From: Alphaproteobacteria bacterium UBA6062
GTDB taxonomy: Bacteria > Pseudomonadota > Alphaproteobacteria > Sneathiellales > Sneathiellaceae
DNA: 33,710 nt
Assembly: GCA_002428885.1 (NCBI GenBank)
Contig: DIYE01000267.1
Span: 1 to 33,710 of the forward strand
Reading direction: 5' to 3'
Shown one piece after another: positions 25,676-32,428 of the stretch (position 1 is its first letter; each line of letters starts with the position of its first letter). The translations under genes and the position numbers were made by a program. The notes below the pieces were generated by a model, which saw nothing but the letters and a program-made list of their open reading frames with translations, made no database searches and was not told the DNA's origin.

Positions 25676-26264
25676 AAAGGCCCGCAAGAAAAAGGCCGCC
25701 CGCGACAAGATGCTGTCCACCAAAACCATCGAAAAAGGTTTGCTGATTGTCCATACCGGCAAGGGCAAAGGAAAGTCGACTGCGGCTTTTGGACTGGCGG
25801 CCAGAGCTATCGGCAATGAGATGAAAGTAGGTGTCGTCCAGTATGTGAAGGGCAAATGGGAAACCGGTGAAAGAAAGGTACTGGAAGCCTTCCCTGAAAA
25901 TATCGAGATCCATACCATGGGCGAAGGCTTCACCTGGGAAACCCAGGATCGGGAGCGAGATATCCGGGCGGCGGAAAAAGCCTGGGAGAAGTCCAAGGAG
26001 ATGATTGAGGCCTGCCGGGGAGACAATCCGGCTTTCGATATGATTATCCTTGATGAGCTGAACATTGTTCTGCGCTATGAAAGTCTCGATCTCGCGGAAG
26101 TCGTGGATTTCCTCAAGAACAAGCCGGAAATGCTGCATGTGGTAGTCACCGGACGCAATGCCAAGGACGAGCTGATGGATGCGGCCGATCTGGTGACGGA
26201 GATGACCCAGATCAAACATCCGTTCCGTTCCGGCGTCAAAGCTCAGGTGGGTATAGAATTCTGA
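25632..26264 (+). CDS. cobO: Cob(I)yrinic acid a,c-diamide adenosyltransferase (CobO/BtuR type)
   Basis: A 210-residue enzyme that adenosylates the cobalt of the corrinoid. It carries the modified P-loop HTGKGKGKSTAAFG (about 41-54), QYVKGKWETGERK, LDELNIVL and the C-terminal MTQIKHPF-x-GVKAQVGIEF. The N-terminal charged helix with EKARKKKAARD is typical of CobO. The start is ATG 25632 with AGGAGG at 25620-25625, which lies inside cobN. An alternative ATG at 25644 still overlaps. Its TGA overlaps the cobQ ATG (ATGA). Confidence 0.95.
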   Translation: MVKEMTPEELERANEKARKKKAARDKMLSTKTIEKGLLIVHTGKGKGKSTAAFGLAARAIGNEMKVGVVQYVKGKWETGERKVLEAFPENIEIHTMGEGFTWETQDRERDIRAAEKAWEKSKEMIEACRGDNPAFDMIILDELNIVLRYESLDLAEVVDFLKNKPEMLHVVVTGRNAKDELMDAADLVTEMTQIKHPFRSGVKAQVGIEF

Positions 26265-27727
26265 TGAGCGCCGCCCTGATGATACAAGGTACCGGGTCGG
26301 ATGTCGGCAAGTCCCTCCTTGTCGCCGGTCTGGCCCGTGCCTTTACCAATCGGGGCCTTAAGATCCTGCCTTTCAAGCCGCAGAATATGTCCAACAATGC
26401 GGCGGTAACGGCAGAAGGCGGTGAAATCGGCCGGGCACAGGCACTACAGGCCCGTGCGGCACGAACCCCGCTTCTCAATGATATGAACCCGGTGCTTCTT
26501 AAACCGCAAACGGAGATCGGTGCGCAGGTTGTGCTGCAGGGAAAAGTCTGGGGCAATGCTAATGCGCGGGAGTTTCAGAAGATCAAGCCAGGGTTGTTGA
26601 GCACTGTTTTGGAAAGTTTCGAACGGCTGAAGGCAAACGCCGATCTTATTCTGGTGGAAGGGGCCGGAAGCCCCGCCGAAGTTAATCTAAGACCCAATGA
26701 CATCGCCAATATGGGTTTTGCTGAGGCCGCCGATATACCGGTTATTCTGGCAGGCGACATTGATCGCGGCGGCGTCATTGCCCAGATTGTCGGGACTTAT
26801 GAATTACTCAGTCCCAGTGAGCAGGCCAGACTGAAGGGCTATATCATCAACAAATTCAGAGGTGATGTGTCTCTGTTTGATGATGGGTTGAAGATCCTGA
26901 CAGAAAAAACGGGAGGCACGAATTTTGGCGTTCTTCCCTTTTTTACTCAAGCCCACAAACTGCCGCCGGAAGATGCCTTTTCCATTTCATCAAAAACGAT
27001 GGAAAAATGCGCGCTTAATATTGCCGTTCCGGTGTTGCCGCGGATTGCCAACTTTGACGATTTCGACCCGCTGATCGCCGAACCGGATGTTGCTGTTCAT
27101 ATGATCAAACCGGGTAGTCCCCTGCCCGCCGGAATGGATCTGATCATCCTTCCCGGCTCCAAGGCGACCCTGTCCGATATGGCTTTTATCCGGGAGGAAG
27201 GGTGGGACATTGATATTCTCTCTCATATCCGGCAGGGAGGTAGCGTAATCGGTATTTGCGGCGGCCTGCAGATGCTCGGGAAAAAACTGTTTGATCCGAA
27301 AGGTATCGAAGGAAAAATCACCAATATAGACGGGCTTGGCCTGCTGGACTTCACGACAACCCTGACGGGATCCAAGAAACTGCTTGAGGAAAGCGGGTCA
27401 GAAAGGCTCACCGACACTCAGATTAGTGGCTATCACATGCATCTGGGCATCTGTGAAGGCCCGGCAATGGAAAACCCTTTCACTCAGCTTTCATCCGGGC
27501 CGGATGGTGTTTTATCCCGGGATCGGCGGATTATGGGAACGTATCTTCATGGATTGTTTGCGAACGATAAATTCCGGCTAAATACAATTAACCGGTTTAT
27601 TAAATCAAAGCAGAAAATTGAGAATTTTGAACAGTCGGTTGAAGCTGCGCTGGATGATCTTGCCGCTCATATGGAGGAGCATCTCGATCTGGATGGCATG
27701 CTGGAGGTATCTGGCTATGTCAGCTAA
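26264..27727 (+). CDS. cobQ: Cobyric acid synthase CobQ
   Basis: A 487-residue glutamine-dependent amidase that amidates four carboxylates of adenosylcobyrinic acid a,c-diamide to give cobyric acid. The N-terminal dethiobiotin-synthetase-like domain opens with MIQGTGSDVGKSLLVAGL and KPQNMSNNA. VEGAGSPAEVNLR and GDIDRGGVIAQ follow. The C-terminal class-I glutaminase-like domain has the nucleophile Cys in VIGICGGLQMLGK and His in ISGYHMHLG. It overlaps cobO by one base pattern (TGATG). Its 3' end overlaps the converging cbiB stop by 8 bases. Confidence 0.97.
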   Translation: MSAALMIQGTGSDVGKSLLVAGLARAFTNRGLKILPFKPQNMSNNAAVTAEGGEIGRAQALQARAARTPLLNDMNPVLLKPQTEIGAQVVLQGKVWGNANAREFQKIKPGLLSTVLESFERLKANADLILVEGAGSPAEVNLRPNDIANMGFAEAADIPVILAGDIDRGGVIAQIVGTYELLSPSEQARLKGYIINKFRGDVSLFDDGLKILTEKTGGTNFGVLPFFTQAHKLPPEDAFSISSKTMEKCALNIAVPVLPRIANFDDFDPLIAEPDVAVHMIKPGSPLPAGMDLIILPGSKATLSDMAFIREEGWDIDILSHIRQGGSVIGICGGLQMLGKKLFDPKGIEGKITNIDGLGLLDFTTTLTGSKKLLEESGSERLTDTQISGYHMHLGICEGPAMENPFTQLSSGPDGVLSRDRRIMGTYLHGLFANDKFRLNTINRFIKSKQKIENFEQSVEAALDDLAAHMEEHLDLDGMLEVSGYVS

Positions 27728-28721
27728 AGGTATGTATCGCCAGCCCGGCCAGCAGTGCCAGAAGAAGAACGGAGGCCGTGAGATAAAGGCGCAAAGCGCG
27801 GTGAATATCCCTTCCGCCAGGTTCCTTACGGCCAGAAGCATGCATCCAGGCATCGTCGACACAGGTTCCGCCATAGTGCCGGGGGCCGGCCAGCGCAACA
27901 TCAAGGGCACCGGCAAAGGCTGCTTCCTGCCATCCGGCATTGACGCTTTTATGGTGCCGGGCATCCGTCATCATGGAACGAAAAGCCGTTCTGCCGGAGG
28001 TGCCGGGAAGCACAAGGGCCGCCGCTGCGATCAACAGTCCCGTCAGGCGGGCCGGAATATAATTTACCACGTCATCCAGACGGGCAGCGAACTTTCCGAA
28101 AAATTCATACCGCTCCGAATGGTGCCCGATCATACTGTCCAGTGTATTAACGGCCTTGTAGAACAGAAGCCCCGGCAGACCGAACAGCAAAAACCAGAAA
28201 AGCGGGGCAACGGTACCGTCCGAAAAATTCTCCGCCAGACTTTCGATGGCTGCGCGAGTGACGCCGGCCTCATCCAGGCTGGCCGGATCCCGTCCGACGA
28301 TTTGACTGACAGCTTTTCTTCCCTCTCCCAGAGAAACAGTCAGACCTTTACCAACATCGGCCACAGCACTATACAGACCGCGACAGGCGACCAGACTGCT
28401 GCTGATGATGACCAATATAAGCGCTCCGAATGGAATCCGCTCACAGAGAAGCGTTATCAGGATACCGACGACAATCGCGGAGACGATCACAACCATAGCG
28501 ACCACCGCACCGAACACGAACCTGAACGCATTACCGAGCTTTTCCCGGTTGAATTTTTTTTCCAAACCGCCGATCAGCTTACCGATCAGAACAACCGGAT
28601 GGGATATTCTGTTATAGAGCCATCCGGGATCGCCGATCAGACCATCCGCGAGCAGAACAAAAGCCGCCAAAAACCAGGGGGTCAGCCGGAAGTCGGATAC
28701 GATATGGACAAATTCGATCAT
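27720..28721 (-). CDS. cbiB: Adenosylcobinamide-phosphate synthase CbiB (CobD in Pseudomonas naming)
   Basis: A 333-residue polytopic membrane protein that joins cobyric acid to aminopropanol or its phosphate, the product of the enzyme encoded at 19479. Family motifs are ADGLIGDPGWLYNRISHPVVLIGKLIG, SLAENFSDGTVAPLFW and NTLDSMIGHHSERYEFFG, with ARLDDVVNYIPARLT and GGTCVDDAWM near the end. I chose ATG 28721, preceded by AAGGTGG, over ATG 28760, which lacks a ribosome-binding site. It is the only cobalamin gene here on the minus strand, converging with cobQ and divergent from cbiX. Confidence 0.94.
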   Translation of the reverse strand: MIEFVHIVSDFRLTPWFLAAFVLLADGLIGDPGWLYNRISHPVVLIGKLIGGLEKKFNREKLGNAFRFVFGAVVAMVVIVSAIVVGILITLLCERIPFGALILVIISSSLVACRGLYSAVADVGKGLTVSLGEGRKAVSQIVGRDPASLDEAGVTRAAIESLAENFSDGTVAPLFWFLLFGLPGLLFYKAVNTLDSMIGHHSERYEFFGKFAARLDDVVNYIPARLTGLLIAAAALVLPGTSGRTAFRSMMTDARHHKSVNAGWQEAAFAGALDVALAGPRHYGGTCVDDAWMHASGRKEPGGRDIHRALRLYLTASVLLLALLAGLAIHTFS

Positions 28722-28726
28722 GGCGC

Positions 28727-28740
28727 CACCTTGATAGGTG
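28727..28740 (-). promoter_or_regulatory. Hairpin covering the cbiB ribosome-binding site
   Basis: Read on the minus strand, CACCT, ATCA, AGGTG form a perfect 5-bp hairpin. Its right arm contains most of the AAGGTGG ribosome-binding site, five bases before the cbiB ATG. It may lower or regulate cbiB translation. It is short and could be chance. Confidence 0.3.
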
Positions 28741-28797
28741 CCCGGGCAACCGTCAATCATAAACTGAGGACGGAAAAGAGAAATATAACGTGATATT

Positions 28798-28816
28798 TGA
28801 TCGGCATAACCGATCA
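28798..28816. promoter_or_regulatory. 7-bp inverted repeat upstream of cbiX
   Basis: TGATCGG, CATAA, CCGATCA is a perfect inverted repeat in the divergent gap between cbiB and cbiX, 15 bases before the cbiX ATG. It could be an operator for the cbiX operon or a 5'-UTR hairpin. No B12 riboswitch is seen in this gap. Confidence 0.4.
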
Positions 28817-28831
28817 GAACTGGAGCTGGAA

Positions 28832-29875
28832 ATGAGTGAAAAAGTTGGTGTCATGGTCTGTGGTCACGGCAGCCGGGATGAGGGAGCCGTTACGGAATTT
28901 GCCGCTGTTGCAAAAGGCATTGCAAAGCGCCTGCCTCACTATGAAGTAGATTCCGGCTTTCTGGAATTTGCAACGCCGATTATCCGGGACGGTTTGGATC
29001 GGCTTAGGGAAAGCGGCCATAACCATATCCTGGCAGTGCCGGGCATGCTCTTCGCGGCCGGACATGCTAAAAACGACATTCCATCCGTCTTAAACGCATA
29101 TGCTGCCCAGCATGATGGTCTTAAAATTTCCTATGGCCGAGAGCTGGGGATTGATCTCAAAATGATTAGAGCTGCCGGAGACCGGATCCGGGAAGCTCTG
29201 GAAGCAGCAGATAATTCTGTTCCTCTGCATGAAACCATGCTGGTGGTGGTTGGACGCGGTGCTTCCGACCCGGATGCAAATTCCAATGTGGTAAAAGTTA
29301 TGCGCATGCTTTGGGAGGGGTTGGGTTTTGGTTGGGGAGAAACCGTCTATTCCGGTGTGACCTTCCCGTTGGTGGAACCGGGCCTCGAACATGCCGCAAA
29401 ACTTGGCTACAAGCGGATCGTAGTTTTTCCTTATTTCCTGTTCACCGGTATCCTGATCAAGCGCATTTATGACTACACGGATAAAGTCGCGGCCAATCAT
29501 CCCGATATTGAGTTTATTAAAGCACCTTATCTGAATGATCATCCGCTGGTCCTCGACTGCTTTGCAGACCGGGTCAGGGAGATTCTGGACGGCACCAACA
29601 ATATGAATTGCGGCCTCTGTAAATATCGGGAGCAGGCCCTCGGCTTTGAAGACGAAGTTGGCATGATCCAGGAAAGCCACCATCACCATGTGGAAGGGAT
29701 CGGAACAGGACATAGCCATGATCATTCTCATGACCAAAGCCATTCTCATAGTCACGCCCATGATCACAGTCATGGACATGATCATTCGCACGACCATAAC
29801 CACGATCACCACCATCATCCCTACCCTCATGCCGATCACCCTCTTGGACCGGTCAGTATGAAAAACAGCAAATAG
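28832..29875 (+). CDS. cbiX: Sirohydrochlorin cobaltochelatase CbiX (long form) with Fe-S motif and His-rich tail
   Basis: A 347-residue ATP-independent chelatase with two CbiX domains. The first has VMVCGHGSRDEGAV and PGMLFAAGHAKNDIP; the second has VVVGRGASDPDANSN and VVFPYFLFTGILIKRI. The tail has MNCGLC (258-263), which matches the MxCxxC iron-sulfur motif known in Bacillus megaterium CbiX. A His-rich stretch follows (about 283-336) with repeated HDHSH units, probably for metal storage or loading. CbiX inserts cobalt into sirohydrochlorin in the early-cobalt pathway, but the cluster also has CobN and CobW. A role in siroheme or in cobalt handling is possible. ATG 28832 is chosen over 28790 because GGAG precedes it by six bases. 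Confidence 0.93.
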   Translation: MSEKVGVMVCGHGSRDEGAVTEFAAVAKGIAKRLPHYEVDSGFLEFATPIIRDGLDRLRESGHNHILAVPGMLFAAGHAKNDIPSVLNAYAAQHDGLKISYGRELGIDLKMIRAAGDRIREALEAADNSVPLHETMLVVVGRGASDPDANSNVVKVMRMLWEGLGFGWGETVYSGVTFPLVEPGLEHAAKLGYKRIVVFPYFLFTGILIKRIYDYTDKVAANHPDIEFIKAPYLNDHPLVLDCFADRVREILDGTNNMNCGLCKYREQALGFEDEVGMIQESHHHHVEGIGTGHSHDHSHDQSHSHSHAHDHSHGHDHSHDHNHDHHHHPYPHADHPLGPVSMKNSK

Positions 29876-29886
29876 GGCGCATCCCG

Positions 29887-30522
29887 ATGTATGACTATCT
29901 CCGGGATCCGGACGACATTTACAAAAAATCCTTCTCCATCGTACAGGCGGAGACAGATTTTTCAGACATATCGCCGGATATCGAGACGATCATCACCCGC
30001 ATTATCCATTCCTGCGGGATGCCTGAGATTATGGAAGATCTGGATTTTCATCCGGATATTGCCGCTGCCTGCAGGAAAGCTCTTTTGCAAAAAAAGCCGA
30101 TCCTGTGCGATTGTGAGATGGTCCGTCACGGCATTATCCGGCGATTTCTCCCGGACGATGTAGATGTTCTTTGCACGCTACAGGATGACACGGTCCCGGA
30201 ACGGGCAAAATCCATCGGGAATACGCGATCTGCCGCTGCGGTGGAACTCTGGCAAGATAGACTTGAGGGGGCTATCGCGGTATTCGGAAATGCGCCAACG
30301 GCTCTTTTTCATCTCCTCGAGTTGCTGGAAGCGGGAGCACCGCGTCCGGCAGCCATTATTGGTTTCCCCGTTGGCTTTGTCGGGGCGGCGGAATCGAAGC
30401 AGGCACTCATAGACAGCAATCTCGGCATTCCCTTTATCACCGTAAAGGGGCGTCGCGGAGGAAGTGCCATGGCCGCAGCGGCGCTAAATGGTGCAGCTTC
30501 TCTCCTAAGGAAAGAAGCATGA
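29887..30522 (+). CDS. cobH: Precorrin-8X methylmutase CobH/CbiC
   Basis: A 211-residue enzyme that moves the C11 methyl group to C12, forming hydrogenobyrinic acid from precorrin-8X. The motif RIIHSCGMPE carries H41, aligned with the catalytic His of CobH. Further family motifs are CDCEMVRHGI, TRSAAAVELW, GNAPTALFHLLEL and GFPVGFVGAAESKQAL. GRRGGSAMAAAALNG lies near the end. It follows cbiX by 11 bases and overlaps cobL by 4 bases (ATGA), so all are in one operon. Confidence 0.97.
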   Translation: MYDYLRDPDDIYKKSFSIVQAETDFSDISPDIETIITRIIHSCGMPEIMEDLDFHPDIAAACRKALLQKKPILCDCEMVRHGIIRRFLPDDVDVLCTLQDDTVPERAKSIGNTRSAAAVELWQDRLEGAIAVFGNAPTALFHLLELLEAGAPRPAAIIGFPVGFVGAAESKQALIDSNLGIPFITVKGRRGGSAMAAAALNGAASLLRKEA

Positions 30523-31727
30523 AAAGCTGGTTGACCATTATCGGTATTGGCGAGGATGGCCTGGAAGGTCTCAAGCCGAAAGCGAAACAAGCCCTGTCGC
30601 GGGCGGAGCTTATTATTGGCGGGGAACGTCACCTCGATATGCTACCTGCAGATGATAACCGCCCGACTATGACCTGGCCGAGCCCGCTGATGATCCTAGT
30701 GGAAGATGTCCTGAAAAGGCGTGGCGAAAAGATCGTCATCCTGGCAACGGGTGATCCCATGCATTACGGGATCGGCGTGACCTTTGCGAAACAACTTCCT
30801 CCTGACGAAATGAGTGTTTTCCCGGCGCTTTCCGCGTTTACCCTGGCCGCCTCCCGCCTGAAATGGGATCTGTCCCGCACTGTTTGCCTGACCCTCCATG
30901 GCCGCCCGAATGAACTGTTGCTACCTCATCTGCAGGATGGCGCTCGTCTTTTTGCCCTTTCCGACAATGGAGAAACACCTGCGGAAGTAGCTGCTTTGCT
31001 GACACGGCAGGGCTTTGGAAAGAGCCGCATGACCGTACTTGAACATATGGATGGTCCAGAGGAAAAGCATCTGGCGTCACTGGCCGTCGATTGGGCATCA
31101 AACCGCTGCAAAGACCTCAATACCATCGCTATCGACTGTGTAGCCGATCAGCCTGGAAACGGTATCCCTTTGACAACTGGATTACCGGATCAGGCCTTTG
31201 TTCATGACGGGCAACTTACAAAACAGGAAATCCGGGCCGTAACGCTCTCAGCTCTTTTCCGCAGCCCCGGCGACCTTCTATGGGATGTCGGCGCGGGATC
31301 AGGATCTATCGGTATTGAATGGATGCGTCAGTCCCCTCTCGGTCAGGCTTACGCCATCGAACATCATCCTGACCGGATCGGCTATATTAAAGAAAACAGG
31401 AGCGCACTTGGCGTGCCGGGTCTTAAACTGATTGAAGGAAAGGCCCCTGATGCCTTATCAAAGCTTCCGGTGCCGGACGCCATCTTTATTGGCGGCGGCT
31501 TAACGGCAGAGGGTGTGTTTGAAGCCTGCTGGCAGGCGCTTAAACCCGGCGGCGTTTTGGTTGCGAATACCGTTACCATTGAGGGAGAAGCGAAAATCCT
31601 AGCTCTCTTTCGGGAATGTGGCGGCACTTTGAAGCGTCTGGATTATGCGCGGGCGGAACAAACCGGTAAATTTACAACCTGGAAGCCTTTCCGGCAGATT
31701 ACCCAGTTGAGATTGGTAAAAGAATGA
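30519..31727 (+). CDS. cobL: Precorrin-6Y C5,15-methyltransferase (decarboxylating) CobL, CbiE-CbiT fusion
   Basis: A 402-residue bifunctional methyltransferase. The N-terminal CbiE-like domain (about 1-205) has TIIGIGEDGLEGL, ATGDPMHYGIG and SAFTLAASRLKW. It methylates C5. The C-terminal CbiT-like domain (about 215-402) has LLWDVGAGSGSIGIEWMR for SAM binding. It methylates C15 and decarboxylates ring C. The fusion is the usual form of the aerobic CobL. It overlaps cobH upstream and cobI downstream by ATGA. Confidence 0.97.
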   Translation: MKSWLTIIGIGEDGLEGLKPKAKQALSRAELIIGGERHLDMLPADDNRPTMTWPSPLMILVEDVLKRRGEKIVILATGDPMHYGIGVTFAKQLPPDEMSVFPALSAFTLAASRLKWDLSRTVCLTLHGRPNELLLPHLQDGARLFALSDNGETPAEVAALLTRQGFGKSRMTVLEHMDGPEEKHLASLAVDWASNRCKDLNTIAIDCVADQPGNGIPLTTGLPDQAFVHDGQLTKQEIRAVTLSALFRSPGDLLWDVGAGSGSIGIEWMRQSPLGQAYAIEHHPDRIGYIKENRSALGVPGLKLIEGKAPDALSKLPVPDAIFIGGGLTAEGVFEACWQALKPGGVLVANTVTIEGEAKILALFRECGGTLKRLDYARAEQTGKFTTWKPFRQITQLRLVKE

Positions 31728-32428
31728 ACGGTACCTTGTATGGCCTCGGAATCGGTCCCGGTGATCCGGATCTGATAACGGTCAAAGCCCTGAAAATCCT
31801 GCAAAGCGCTCCGGTTGTCGCCTATCCAACCCTTGAAGGGGGAGATAGTCTTGCCCGGGCCATTGTTGCTCCGCATCTCAGCGGAAAGCAGGAAGAACTG
31901 CCTATTCATATTCCCATGGCAGTGGAGAGAAAACCTGCCCAGGATGCCTATGACAAGGCTGCAGCGGATATCCGAACCCTGCTGCACTCGGGGAAAGATG
32001 TCGCTGTCCTGTGCGAAGGAGATCCGTTTTTCTATGGCTCCTTCATGTATCTGTTTGGCCGGATTGCGGAACATCATCCCGTGGAGGTCGTTCCCGGCGT
32101 CTCCTCCCTCACGGCTTGCGCGTCCGTTCTGAAATCCCCTCTCTCCGCCAGAAATGATATCCTGACGGTTCTGCCCGCCCCGCTTGACGATGCTGCGCTG
32201 GAAGCCGGTATCGAAAAGGCGGACAGCCTCGCTGTCATGAAAATCGGGCGGCATTTTTCCAGGGTGAGAGCCCTTATTGAAAAACTTAACCTGACAGAGA
32301 AGTCTCTCTATATCGAACGGGCCACCCTTGAGAATGAGAAGATCCTGCCGCTGATGGAGGTTGAAGACGGTGCTGCCCCCTATTTCTCCATGATCCTGAT
32401 CCACAAACGGGGGCAGGCATGGAAATAG
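31724..32428 (+). CDS. cobI: Precorrin-2 C20-methyltransferase CobI
   Basis: A 234-residue SAM-dependent methyltransferase that adds a methyl to C20 of precorrin-2. The start GLGIGPGDPDLITVKALKIL holds the glycine-rich motif of the tetrapyrrole methylase family. CEGDPFFYGSFMYLF, EVVPGVSSLTACAS and VMKIGRHFSRV follow. Whether it prefers metal-free or cobalt-loaded substrate (CobI versus CbiL) cannot be read from sequence. It overlaps cobL by 4 bases and the next gene by 10 bases. Confidence 0.95.
   Translation: MNGTLYGLGIGPGDPDLITVKALKILQSAPVVAYPTLEGGDSLARAIVAPHLSGKQEELPIHIPMAVERKPAQDAYDKAAADIRTLLHSGKDVAVLCEGDPFFYGSFMYLFGRIAEHHPVEVVPGVSSLTACASVLKSPLSARNDILTVLPAPLDDAALEAGIEKADSLAVMKIGRHFSRVRALIEKLNLTEKSLYIERATLENEKILPLMEVEDGAAPYFSMILIHKRGQAWK

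Noticed and set aside
27618..28793. 391-codon plus-strand frame
   Set aside because: It lies antisense to cbiB, which has clear family motifs, and overlaps the end of cobQ. Its translation looks like low-complexity shadow sequence.
29700..29835. Apparent tandem repeat in DNA
   Set aside because: It is simply the coding sequence of the His/Asp/Ser-rich tail of CbiX, not a CRISPR or satellite repeat.
29090..29839. 249-codon minus-strand frame rich in Met and Val
   Set aside because: It is the antisense image of the His-rich tail and body of cbiX; the repeated MxMVM pattern comes from the His codons.
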